A stretch of DNA of 64,000 nt from Oikopleura dioica (Eukaryota; Chordata; Appendicularia; Copelata; Oikopleuridae), in the NCBI GenBank assembly GCA_907165135.1, contig OU015569.1:992001-1056000 (forward strand), read 5' to 3'. The translations under genes were made by a program, and so were the position numbers. Numbering within the stretch: position 1 is the first letter of the stretch; each line of letters begins with the position of its first letter. The notes below the pieces were generated by a model that made no database searches, was not told the DNA's origin, and saw nothing but the letters and a program-made list of their open reading frames with translations. Shown here piece after piece: positions 9,690 to 20,013 of this stretch.

Positions 9690-12395
9690 AATACATCACT
9701 GAGTCCGACAATCTTGGCATTTCTTGGTGAAGCATCTTCTGAATGGCCCCAAATTCGTAAAACTATCGTCAAAGACGGATTCATTGGCAGTATTGTCAAT
9801 TTTGACTCTGAGCTGTTTCCAGACAAGACGAGAAAGACTTTGCAATCAAACTTCCTCAATAATCCTGAGTACAGCTTCGAAAAAATCAACAAGGCATCCA
9901 AAGCTTGTGGACCTCTCGTCAAGTGGGCATCCACACACGTTAACTACTCGGACATGTTGAAGAAAGTCGATCCATTGCGTCAAGAACTGAAATCGCTCAT
10001 GAACGAGACCGAGCAAAGTAAAAAAGAGTCAGCGGATATGTGAGCGCTCATCGCTGAACTTCTCACAAAGATCGAGGAGTACAAGAAAGAATTCGCTGCC
10101 TTAAGGATATAGCCTATGAAATTGAACTTTTATAGCGCCTAAATGCGACGTCGGATCATCTTATTTCAAAAATAATCTTATCTAAAAATGTATGAAGAAC
10201 TCGATTCTGGTACTTGTTTAAAAATTTTCATTAGAATTTTTCCCTTTAGAGCGTTTTGAAATCTTACGATCGCGATTTCTCGAAATCTTTACATTAAATC
10301 GGTCGAGTTTTTTTGATAGAAAAGTAATCTAGACCCTTATCTACAATATTGTGGCTTCGGTTTTCTCTTATCCCGACAAAAACCGACTTTAGAGTCATTT
10401 CCATGAGGCTTCCTCAGCGCGCGAATAGTGTAAAAAGCGCTGCGCTGGGTGCTCAATCTCTCGATTCCTCTTTCCCGAGAGAGTCTGCGCGTTTGAAAGT
10501 GCGCTCTGATTGGTTGGACCGAAAAAAGCGCGCATGGAAGAAAAACAGGAGCAAGAAAGAGGAAAACACTAGAATCAAAATTTGGCCCAGTTTGAGAATT
10601 CTTCAGCCACAATATTCTAGTTTAGCATTTTGTCAATGCAGTTATTGGTTTATTTTTAGCGATTTAATGTAAATATTTCGAGAAATCGCGATCGTAAGAT
10701 TTTAAAACGCTCTAAAGAGAAAAATTCTAATGAAAATTTTTAAACAAGTACTAGAATCGAGTTCTGCGTACATTTTGAGATAGGATTGTCTTTGAAATAA
10801 AATGATTCGACGTCGCATTTAGGCGCTATGAAAGTTCAATTTCATAGGCTATATCCTTAATCGCGAAAGCAGAAGCGATCAAGGCTGAGATGCAAAATGT
10901 CGAATCAAAGGTCAATCGATCCGAAGGTCTTCTCGCGAATCTTGGTTCCGAGCGTGAGCGTTGGCAAGAGTCATCAACTAACTTCCAGGCTCAGATGTCC
11001 ACTCTTCCGGGAGATTGTCTTCTCTCCACCGCTTTCGAATCTTACGCTGCTTACTTTGACCAAGAAATGCGAGCCAACCTTGAAAGTGCTAGGGAAGACC
11101 GTCCTCTGGAAGCTGAGATCACATTCCGCGAGACTCTGTCACAGTCAGAATATCTCTCAACCGTGGATAAGCTTGCCAGTTGATGATCTTTGTATTGAAA
11201 ATGCGATCATGTTGGAGCGATACAACCGATATACTCTTATCCGGACAAGCGACTGGCTACATCAAAACGCAATATGCCGACAACAAGATCGTGTCAACTT
11301 CATGTGATTCGGAAACCCTATCCTGGTTCACGATGCAGAATCCTATGATCCGATTCTGAACCCGGTTTTGAACCGCTAAGTTCGCAAATCTGGTGGACGT
11401 GTTTTGATTACCATCGGTGATCAAGACATTGATCTTTCTCCAAACTTCAAGATTTTCCTCGCAACTCGTGATACGACTCATGAATTCTCTGCGTCTCTTT
11501 GCTCGCGTGACACTATGGTCAACTAAGCCGTCACTCGAAGCTCGCTTATGAGCCAGTGCTTGAGCTCCGTTTTACGTGCTGAGAGGCCTGATGTCGACGC
11601 AAAAGAAATGACACGCTTAAGCTTCAAGAAGAATATCAGCTACGAACTCGCCAGCTCGAACAACAGCTTCTTTCGACTCTCAACGATGTCAAAGGAAAAA
11701 TCCTGAACGACGATAAGGTCATCACTGCTCTTAAAACACTCAAGAAGGAGGCTAAGGTAATCGCTCAAAAGGCTTCCGAAACAAAAGATGTAATGAACGA
11801 AATCGAGCGAGAATCTGCTACTTATCAGCCTCTCTCAACCGCCTGCTTGTCCATTTTCTTTATACTTGACTCGCTACATTATATCAACAGGCTTTACCAA
11901 TTCAGCCTCAATTTCTTTGATATTTTCAACTCCGCCATCGCTGATGGGCCTGCGGAAGCTACTGACAAGGCCGAGCGACTGGACAAAATCGTCAAATTCC
12001 TTGTCATGGCTACATATCTGCGAGCTTCTCGATCTTTGCTCCACCAGAATCGTATCTGTCTCGGCCTCCTTCTCGCCAAGATTGAGTTTTTACTTTACCA
12101 AAACAACATCGCGCTGCCAGAACTCAATCATGTCTTACAAAATCAAGACATTCTCGTCAAGCCAAACGAAATCGCCGCTTGTGGATTCGATGATAGCTTC
12201 ACGGAGCAGCAGAAAGAAAATTGCATTCGTCATCAGAGACGAGTGAAGCATTTTGGCAACTTGGATTCGGCAATCTCAAGCAACCTTGCGGCAATCAAAT
12301 CATGGATGAATAATAAGAGTACAGAGCTTCCAAGTCTTTACGACTCGTCTAACGACTCTCCAGTTTGGCAAGCGGCTCACCTTCTTCTACTGTAA
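9690..12395 (+). pseudogene. Cytoplasmic dynein heavy chain (DYNC1H1-like) fragment
   Basis: The plus strand encodes, in order, a long portion of the dynein motor around the stalk and AAA5/6: LGEASSEWPQIRKTI (about 9727), KACGPLVKWA, NYSDMLKKVDPLRQEL, VNRSEGLLANLGSERERW (about 10908), [63 protein letters not shown] (about 11400), VTRSSLMSQCL, AERPDVDAKE, YQPLSTACLSIFF (about 11822). Cytoplasmic dynein drives minus-end transport on microtubules. In-frame stops (for example near 11305, 11378 and 11524), deletions and shifts show it is dead. A 752-bp TTAA element (10105-10856) interrupts it. It is part of the 8.66-kb element. Confidence 0.85.
10101..10860. mobile_element. TTAA-site (piggyBac-like) MITE, 752 bp, in dynein fragment
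   Basis: The element runs 10105-10856 between TTAA duplications (10101-10104 and 10857-10860). Inverted ends start GGATATAGCCTATGAAATTG and extend about 205 bp with few mismatches. No transposase. Removing the element and one TTAA gives the continuous reading EFAALIAKAEAIKAEM, which matches the dynein stalk (E-E-Y-A-V-L-I-x-x-A-x-A-I-K-A pattern). The insertion therefore hit what was then dynein coding sequence. Confidence 0.9.
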
Positions 12396-12699
12396 GCAGA
12401 GCTTCAGTTCAGAGCTCAGAGTTTGAGCACCAATTTCAATACAAAAACCAATTCCAGAATATAGGATTCGTAAACCGGGCGCTCCGCGCCCATTATATAA
12501 AGAAAATAGGAAAATATAAAAGACTAGAAAAAAAGAAGGAAATTTTTCATTAATTTGGGCCCAAAAAAGGTCATTTTTAGTTTATCTTCGAGGCAAATTA
12601 TTGATTAGCCAAACATGTATTAGCCAAAATTTTCGAACTTGAAAAAAAAAATCAACCCACGACCCTCGAAAAAAAAAATTTTTTTTTTTGAATTTTTTT

Positions 12700-12960
12700 G
12701 GAATTGAATTCCAGAGATGCCTTTCATATAAATCGTTAACTTCAACCAAACTGAGTTCGTCGTCGATCTCAAAGGGAAAAATTCGAACGGACGGGAGTCG
12801 CCCTTTTACCATTCTTGGATGATGCTCGGCTACACAGGACCTTAGCGACTGTTTACTCCGATATGACAGAAGATGGAAAGAGAAGAAATGGATTTGAAGA
12901 GGAGAAATTTTTCATTGAAAGAAGGAATAAGATCTATGGAAAGATCAGGGATGGTTAATT
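12700..12960 (+). pseudogene. XRN2/Rat1-like fragment, copy 2
   Basis: Encodes EFVVDLKGK and, after a one-base shift in an A run (about 12776-12780), TGVALLPFLDDARLHRTL and VYSDMTEDGKRRNG, the same XRN2 region as 6267-6455 but longer at the 3' side, ending at a stop near 12957. It has the same orientation as copy 1 although the element's ends are inverted. Sequence from here to the right TIR (12960-13180) has some coding character but I could not assign it. Confidence 0.75.
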
Positions 12961-13184
12961 GTCTGACAAGAAGGTTTTTTTAGCTGAAAAGGGCGCAGAC
13001 TTTGATTGCAAAAGGAATCAACGGAATCCAAGACATCCTTTTAGTCGATCAAGAGCACTCAGAGCTCAAGCCAATTCGAAAATTCACCATAATTGACTAT
13101 TCGAAGGATCATCCACTTCGAGTAAAACGGGATTTCCGGTTATAAGCGATAATTGCTTCAGGCCAAATAAAAATTGAATATGGA

Positions 13185-13919
13185 TTTCGAGAAAATACAG
13201 GGTTTATGGGAAAATCCGTAAAAACGTTACAGGTCTCAGCAGAAGGTCGGTAGGTAAAATCTCCCCCGCCCCGCCCCTAGCTTCCAAAATAATGACGTTT
13301 AAAATTTCATATATTATATATAGGTTTTCGAGATAATACAGGGTTTTCGGCAAAATCCGTAAAAAGGCTACAGGTCTCATCAGAAGATCGGTAGGTAAAA
13401 TCTCCCCCGCCCCGCCCCTAGCTACCAAAATAATGACGCCTCAAATTTGTTGAATTTGGGAATTGGGCGCTCCGCGCCCATTATATATAGAAAATAGGAA
13501 AATAGAGTAGGGATTAGAAAGTAGTTAATTTGAATTAGAATTTTCGAATTCGTACAGAATTTGAAAATTGGGCGCTCAGCGCCCATTATATAAAAAAAAT
13601 AGGAAAATATGTAGTAGATTAGAAATTAAGAAATTTGAAAATAGGGAATTTCGAATATATACAGAAATCGAGAAGAATTTGGGAATGGCGCGCGAAGCGC
13701 GCCATTCCAAAAAAATTAAAAAGGGAAATTTTCATTAATTTCGGCCCAAAAACGTCATTTAAAATTTCTGTACGAGCCAAATTATTGATTAGCTCGAACT
13801 GTATTTTCCAAACTTTTTTCGAGTAGATACAGAAATTTGGGATAACTGTTTGGGAAATACATGTTTCACTCATCAAGAACGTGTTTCACTATTACAGTTT
13901 GTAGTAATGCGTGGACCCC
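13185..13919 (-). repeat. Right terminal inverted repeat of the 8.66-kb element
   Basis: Reverse complement matches 5256-5988. It contains the same GGGCGCKSMGCGCCC palindromic boxes (about 13466 and 13570, with a GGCGCGCGAAGCGCGCC variant near 13690) and two GGGGCGGGG-containing blocks (about 13255 and 13400). Confidence 0.85.
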
Positions 13920-13986
13920 GTCTTGCTCGTTATTTGCTTGAAGCTCTATGCAAGTTACAGTATTAATTATCGAAGTTGATTTAGCG

Positions 13987-14420
13987 ATTTAGATTAGAGT
14001 TGCCAATTTTGGTTTATTTTTGCTGAGCTGAGCAGAGTAAAAATTTTTTTGAGCTGAGCTGAGCTGGCCTATTTCGGTGGTAACTGAGCTGAGCTGAGCA
14101 GACCTTTTTTTAAGGTAGTTGAGCTGAGCTGAGCGGACCCTAATTAGAGCTGAGCTGTTTTTTACTGTGTTTTTTGTAGAGAAATTGTGTTAAAATCATT
14201 CAGCTGAGCTGAGCTAATTGATAATTGTCTGAGCTGAGCTGAGCGTAGTAGAAAAGATCGTGTTTGAAAATATTTGAGCTGAGCTGAGCTGAGTGAAAAT
14301 AGTCTGAGCAGATCAGATCATTTTCAAAAATCACTGAGCTGAGCTGAGCAGAGCGACTGCTCAGCTCACTCAGTTAGCTCAGCTCACTCCGCTCAACAAA
14401 TTTGCAACTCTGATTTAGAT
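13987..14420. mobile_element. hAT-type MITE filled with CAGCT repeats, copy 2
   Basis: The element runs 13995-14412 with the 8-bp duplication ATTTAGAT (13987-13994, 14413-14420). Ends are TAGAGTTGCCAATTTTGG-like and the complement of CAGAGTTGCAAATTTG. The interior consists of GAGCTGAGCT arrays, i.e. the same pentamer as in 8206-8741 on the other strand. It lies just outside the 8.66-kb element. Confidence 0.85.
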
Positions 14421-15221
14421 TGGTATAATGATTGAGGGCTACAGGATCGTTTTAATCCAAAATGTGGAATAAGATCGAATTTAAGAAAAAAAGCAATTAA
14501 AAAAACAAAAGCAGAGAGTCTCGATTACCCATCCAAAAAAGAACTACAGTGCGACGAGCCACTACAACCCGCAGTTGGCGCAGTTGACGTATACAGAATT
14601 CGCGAAAGGCTTCGAATTCATTTGAATTCAGAATGAAGAGCTCCAAATTCAACCAAAGCAGAAAACATGCAGTTTTTGGATGTTGGACGCTGTGTAAAAA
14701 TTTCACATTTTCTCGTGCAAATTTTTTCGCGCTACACTTATTTTTTCGCTAGATTTTTGTGAATAAAGTTATTATGTTCCGCCGGCTTGAAAACTGTTGA
14801 ATTCGTTTCGCGCCTTGTTCAGGAAGAGGCCTCGAGTTTTGTAAATATCTACTGATAGGCATCAGGACTCACCATTCGCCGCAGACATTATCCGGCTTGA
14901 CTTGCTCGAGTAAGCTCCTTACTTTTACATGCTCTTCTAAATGCTCACAGCTGGCCTGGCTCAAAGCTCAAATCGTAAGTTTATTGATAAAACACTCCTT
15001 TTTAGAAGAAGACGCCACCTGTCCTCATTCCAAAGATCAGAAGAGAGTGCTTCCTAAATTACAATTTGACCTTCCTTTGGCATGACGTAGCCGCTCGCTG
15101 AATCGTCCAGGAAGCCTTGAATTTCTTCGATAGGATTCCTAACATAATTCTGCTGCTGGACTTGACCTCTCAAGCCTCCACAGGGGATTATGTTGAGGTA
15201 CTTACTGAGTTATTTGAGTTA
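14421..15221. other. No supported gene
   Basis: Only short unsupported open frames on both strands. No RNA gene or repeat was recognised. Confidence 0.45.
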
Positions 15222-15420
15222 ATTTGTCGAGGCGAAAAAATAACATGATTTTTTGGTATTATAGACGAAGAGTCTGGACTCTGAAACCTGAGTCAGGATT
15301 TGATAATCAGGAGTATAGCCTATACTATACCTGACTATCAAATCCTGACTCAGGTTTCCGAGTCCGGAATCTTCGTCTATAATTCCAAAAATTCATGTTA
15401 TTTTTTTCGCCTCGACAAAT
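15222..15420. repeat. Near-perfect 200-bp palindrome
   Basis: The arms (about 15222-15320 and 15325-15420) are inverted copies: TTTGTCGAGGCGAAAAAA outside, then TATAGACGAAGA, then CCTGAGTCAGGATTTGATA near the centre. The CCTGAGTCAGG block ties it to the MITE family at 1306-1536. Confidence 0.8.
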
Positions 15421-15494
15421 CATAGGAAAAGTTATGCTATGTCTAAATGTAGAATCCCAAATCAAAAGTCGCCATTTTTTCTTTCTTCTTTCAG

Positions 15495-15740
15495 GTTCTT
15501 CTCCAGAGGTTGGGCGGAGTGGCGACAATCGGATTTCCAAATCGGGAAAAGGAAAATCCTTTTTGAAAAAAGAAAAGAGCGCGGCGCTTCGCCCCCGCCG
15601 CGCACCCGATGACGCATCGGCAAAACTCCAAGAGCCGCTCCCAGCGAATCTCAAGAATCTTAAAAAAGACGAAATCTACACCTATCTCAACCTTTTCGAC
15701 TTAGAGATTATGCTCAGAAGAAACTTATTTCAGAAGAAAA
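15495..15740 (+). CDS. Possible exon of an unknown gene upstream of SAP18
   Basis: After a TTCTTTCAG acceptor the plus strand has an open, G+C-richer frame with a basic, Ser-rich start and a segment KNLKKDEIYTYLNLFDLE. No domain is recognised and no start codon can be chosen; an upstream exon would lie beyond the 15222-15420 palindrome. It could be the tail of a gene in the same transcription unit as SAP18, or a non-coding frame. Confidence 0.3.
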
Positions 15741-16052
15741 ATCATGATTTTTTATTTTTTCGAGATATTTTTCGATTTTAAAAGAGAAACTCTTCATTTT
15801 AAATTTACTACTGTATTTTCCCTCGGAAAAAATGTAATTGAATTAAAATTTTGTGAATATTAGAAAATTCTATTTCAAAATTTTGTTGTATTTGTCATTT
15901 TCATGCAGAAAAAAGTGGAAATGTGTCATTTTTTTGTAAAAATGTTTATAAAAACTAATTTTCTTTCTTTCAGTGCGTTTAAGAGATATTATTTATCAAT
16001 TTTCTTTTTACTTAGACTGTATTTCACTGTATTCACCCTTTTCTTTATTCAG

Positions 16053-16837
16053 ATGGGTGTCGACTCGCGCATGAGGTCCGATGTGGTCCAAGTCTCGCCG
16101 AAGAAGGAGTCGAGAAGCGAGCCAGTCGACAGAGAGAAGACCTGCCCCATGCTGCTCCGAGTTTTCCACTCGAAAGGTATCTTCTGAAGATAAAACAACT
16201 CTTGAAGTTCCAACTTTCGCTGGCTCTGTTTATTTTAATCTTTGTACTTAGGACGACACAACCGGCCAGATGACTTTTCGCGTAATCAAACTCCAGACAA
16301 TGAACTGCAAGGTACCCTACCAGCGATAACCCTAAACAAACGTAAATACTTCAGTCTACACCTGGATGGACGCGACGCTCAAGGAAATCACCAATCTCGT
16401 CCGCGGCGTCAATCCAGAAACGCGCAAGAGAGGAACTGAATTCCACTTTGCCATCGTCTACCAGGTTAGCTAAATCGACGCCCGTTTTCGAAGTATAACC
16501 GTCTTTAGGATACGAGAATGAACCGATATCGAGTGAAGGAAATTGGAAAGACTGTCTCTGGAGGAAAGTCTGGCGATGAGAATCTCTCCCTGCAAGACTC
16601 CAAGTTTCAGATTGGCGACTTTATGGACATAGCAATTAGAGTAAGACCTTTCTGTCTAGGATCGGCAACCTGTCTGAAAAAGCTGAGTCAGGGTTCGGAA
16701 GACCTCTAAAGCTCCTTAAAGACCCTGAGTCAGGATTTCTACGCAGCTTTCGGTGGCGCTAGAATCTAACTGTTCTTCAGGATGGTCGACGAGACGGCCC
16801 AATGCGCGACGAGCGACGGCGATACCGACCGTACTAG
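16053..16837 (+). CDS. SAP18: Histone deacetylase complex subunit SAP18
   Basis: SAP18 is a small ubiquitin-fold protein of the Sin3-HDAC complex and of the ASAP/PSAP splicing-linked complexes in the nucleus. Five exons (16053-16176, 16252-16311, 16355-16464, 16509-16640, 16781-16837) give a full-length protein of about 160 residues. The reading contains DREKTCPMLLRVFH, YTWMDATLKEITNLV, FHFAIVY, NRYRVKEIGKTVSGGKSGD and KFQIGDFMDIAIR, all hallmarks of the family, and ends RRYRPY. The start is chosen because TTTATTCAG directly precedes ATG, fitting a (trans-)splice acceptor. Introns are 43-75 nt except the last (about 140 nt), which has taken up a degenerate CTGAGTCAGG MITE. Confidence 0.95.
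16641..16780. repeat. Degenerate MITE in SAP18 intron 4
   Basis: Contains GATCGGCAACCTGT, CTGAGTCAGGGTT and the complementary CCTGAGTCAGG, the hallmarks of the 1306-1536 family, in inverted order inside an otherwise intact intron. Confidence 0.6.
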
Positions 16838-17106
16838 AATTCCAAAACTAGAGAAAGAGAAGACCTTACCGCTGATTAAAAAACTAAACTGAAGAAAAAG
16901 AACAACTGCCCTTCCAACTCAAAAATAATCATTCTTTTGCTCAGAAATCGCCTTCTCTGAATCCTGATCAACTCAAACCTTGTTTAGTGTACCGTACCAG
17001 TAAAAAAAGAATTCATTTTATGCACTTACCTTATTACTTTTTTTTCCAGAAAGTAATGTGATGAAATGATGTGAAGAAAAGGCAAAGAAAGGAAGAAAAG
17101 AAGAAG
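16838..17106 (+). promoter_or_regulatory. SAP18-SLC35B1 intergenic region with acceptor-like site
   Basis: The 269-nt gap holds the polypyrimidine stretch TTACTTTTTTTTCCAG about 55 nt before the SLC35B1 ATG, a likely trans-splice acceptor. No separate gene is seen. Confidence 0.4.
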
Positions 17107-19367
17107 ATGCACGACATCGATGTGGAGAATAACCCGCTGCTTACCGCTGCCAAATCGCAAAATGCGAAAACGGTCGTTTCTTCCGTAGCCCAGAAAAGAC
17201 TTCTCCTGGTCAAATGCTTCACCGCCGTGATTTCCTGTTATCTTGTTTACGGAGTTTGCCACGAGTCCATCACTAGACAGGTACCTTTCTCAATTAGGAA
17301 AAACAGCTTCCTTAGATTTCATCTGATGATGAATCTGAATTGAGTTGCGCAGTCGACTGCTAAAGTTAAATTCCCTAATCGTCTAGGAATTCGGTCATAC
17401 AACCACGCTACATGTAGATTATTAAGGATCAAGGAGAGTCTTTCGCTCAACAACAGTTTCTAGCTCTACGAAGGAGAACGGTTTACGTTCACGCTGTGGC
17501 TGATTTCCGTGCAGACACTGACCAACATGACAGTCGCCTCGATCATTGTACAGCTCTCTTCCCGACCCGGCGAAGTCGATAAGACTCCCTTCAAATACTA
17601 CTTTGCCTGGTTAGATAATGACTTGGGCGGGAGCACTTTTAACCAGAACTTTGTAGCGCGTTATTCTTCTGCGGTGCGATCTTCGGCTCAAACCAAGCTC
17701 TTCAATATCTAAGCTACCCCAGCCAGGTACTAAGTCAAGGCAGCCTCTAAAGCAAAACTCAAACTTGAAACTCCGAGACGCACTCGAGTTTATTTTCATT
17801 CGGTCGACTAAGGAGCGCTTCATACATTACACGAGTAGCAAGTGGCCGCCACACACGTTTTTGATCCCAAGGAGCAATTAACCACTCGCGAATCTTGGAA
17901 TCTCTCCTTCAGAATTAAGTAAAATCACAACTCGCAGATATCTTCAAACTCTGCAGAATTCGTTTCCACGAGTTATAGTTAAAAATACCTCCCCCCTCGC
18001 AGATTAATTGACTTCAAGGGCCACTAAAATTTATATTTATTGATCTCCGACCAATTATTCGTCAATGCGAATATTTCATATATTTTATCAACAATTTCTT
18101 CTCGGTTAATGATGATTGAATACTTTCAAAACAAACCTTTTTCGTTACCAACACAATTATAAATACCGATAATTAAAAGGATTATAATCAATTATAATTG
18201 TTTTGTTAACGAATAAAGCTTGCTTTGGAAGTATTCAATTATCATCAGCCCAGCAGAAATTGTTGATAAAATATACGAAATATTCGCATTGACGAATAAT
18301 TTGGTGAAAAGAAATAATTGCTTCCAAATAATAAGAGTCGAAATTGATTGAAAGAAGTAGGCTAGAAATTTTGCCAATTGAGCATAGTAGGGTCAGACGC
18401 ACGTTTTCTATTTTCGCAGATGTTTTGGTTGATGTTGATTTAATGCGACGTGGTTCAGGTCGTCGGCAAGGCATGCAAACCAATTCCTGTGCTTATCTTG
18501 TCAGGGCTTGTGGGCCGGAAGAGTTACAATTATGTGAAGTACCTCTGCGTTCTTACGTTAGTCTTGGGAATCACCATGTTTCTGTACCACCCGACGGACG
18601 AGACCGTTCAAAAGGTAAGCTTTCCTTCTTTTGTGATTTTTAACTTCGGAGGCGCGCTTGAAAAGTCTTTCCTTTCGACAATACCACTTTCCTCTGAGAA
18701 CCACCTTTTCGTGGCTCGTGAAAGATGTTCACGAAAGATGCGTGGTTTATTTTCTTTTCAAACTGTAGCTCGCTTCTAATCGCGGTCTGACCCTGCGCGC
18801 CTTTATCGAGCCCGTTTATTTTAGCAAGGCGTCGGCCATGGGCTGTTGATCTTCTCGCTTATCTGTGATGGTCTCTGTGGTGGAATGCAGGAAAAGGTAT
18901 ACTGTAAAATTATCAACAAGCGCTCATGCTTTCTTTTTCTCGAAAGGTGCGCTCGAAATTCTGCCCGAACGAGAATCACATGATGCTCTGGACGAACTTG
19001 TGCTCTTTTCTCATTCTGTTTCCGTTTTGCTTCTTGAGTGGCGACTTTTTCGGCGGCAACGCGTTCATTCCGCGCCATCCCGAAATACTCCCGCGCATTC
19101 TAGCGTTTTGCATTTGCTCCGTCGCCGGTCAATACTTCATCTTCCTGACGATCAAGCATTTCGGCCCGCTGACCGTTTCGATCATTACGACCTGCAGGTA
19201 GGAAATGGAAAAATCGACATTTTTGCTCCAAGCTTTCTTTTAGGAAATTCTTCTCCGTCCTGTTTTCTGTTTTGATCTTCGGCAACGTGCTCACCGTTCA
19301 GCAATGGATAGGAGCGATTATCGTGTTCACCGGACTAATTGTTGATATTTATTTCGGCGAACACTGA
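17107..19367 (+). CDS. SLC35B1: Nucleotide transporter of the SLC35B1 family
   Basis: SLC35B1-type proteins are ER membrane carriers of the drug/metabolite transporter fold (described as UDP-galactose transporter related and as an ATP/ADP exchanger). Seven exons: 17107-17280, 17464-17609, 17657-17726, 18459-18614, 18825-18896, 18947-19197, 19244-19367. The protein is about 330 residues with roughly ten membrane segments. Recognisable blocks are YGVCHESITR, YEGERFTFTLW, LQYLSYPSQVVGKACKPIPV, LICDGLCGGMQEK, NHMMLWTNL, KHFGPLTVSIITTCRKFFSV and QQWIGAIIVF. Intron 3 is unusually long (732 nt) because it contains a 254-bp inverted repeat. The family's C-terminal dilysine-type ER signal is not visible; the protein ends DIYFGEH. 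Confidence 0.92.
18051..18304. repeat. Inverted-repeat element in SLC35B1 intron 3
   Basis: Arms of about 120 bp, beginning CCAATTATTCGTCAATGCGA and ending with its near-complement. It forms a long hairpin, A+T-rich, with no coding capacity. Probable MITE; a target duplication could not be fixed. Confidence 0.75.
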
Positions 19368-20013
19368 TTGTTGATAATTCAATTCTAACTCACTATAAAT
19401 ATGTTTTTACGAAGAAAGAAGAGAAGTGCCTTTAATATTGAATTCATTGAAGCGCATATTTCGAAAACTACTCTTGCCATATGATCCTTAAGTTTCCCGA
19501 AATTCAATCCAAATCCGATATTTTGCCTTTCAAGATTTTTTTTCAAAATACTGAAAAAAAAACACTTACCACTATTCGTTTCTGTCGAATCTAAAACTGC
19601 CAACTATGCATGATTTCAATATCGTTATCATTTTTATAAATATTTTCCTCCTCCTGATTGAGGCCGCTCACTCAAATTTCATGAGTGGGAGTTCATTTGG
19701 AGCCATTAGGAATTATTTCCTATTTTTATTATTCTATTTTTTTTTGTTTCCTTTTTCTGGAAGTGTTATTGTTCACTAATCTGAAACACTTGCATCACAA
19801 AAAACGCTATTCCTTTCATATCAATACGTACTTTACTATTTAATCATAATAAATGAAGAATAATCAATCTTTGAATGTCGCATTTCCTTAATTTCCGCAG
19901 GTTTCTTAGTAAATATCCCGTGCGATTCACTTTTAATTATCCCAAGCTAGAATTTCTTTTTGGGGCGCCGAACAATCATAGAATGCTAATTTTGAATAAT
20001 TTGTTGTCTAGAG
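19368..20013. other. SLC35B1-ERH intergenic region
   Basis: A+T-rich, with AATAAA-like sites near 19848 and 19860 that could end the SLC35B1 transcript. No gene seen. TTGTTGTCTAGAGA precedes the ERH ATG and supplies a possible acceptor. Confidence 0.4.

Larger units (their letters stand above)
5249..13926. mobile_element. 8.66-kb gene-capturing TIR element
   Basis: The element runs 5256-13919 and is flanked by the 7-bp duplication GTCTTGC (5249-5255 and 13920-13926). The outermost ends are inverted: GGGGTCCCCGCAT on the left and the complement of GGGGTCCACGCAT on the right. The inverted repeats extend about 735 bp inward. I found no transposase frame. The interior holds degraded plus-strand segments of XRN2-, TRRAP- and dynein-heavy-chain-like genes. 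Internal copies of terminal-repeat modules (near 6120-6260, 6550-6680, 9420-9510, 12470-12690) separate the captured pieces. The structure resembles Pack-type (gene-capturing) DNA transposons. The superfamily is not certain: a 7-8-bp duplication fits hAT or a relative, but the termini are not typical. Confidence 0.8.

Noticed and set aside
10349-10672. Possible transposase frame inside the 752-bp TTAA element
   Set aside because: About 107 codons without a DDE-type motif; both strands are open there, and the region is the loop of a MITE.
5256-13919. Idea that XRN2, TRRAP and dynein pieces are the functional genes
   Set aside because: In-frame stops, deletions and shifts occur in each, only fragments are present, and all lie between inverted repeats with a target duplication.
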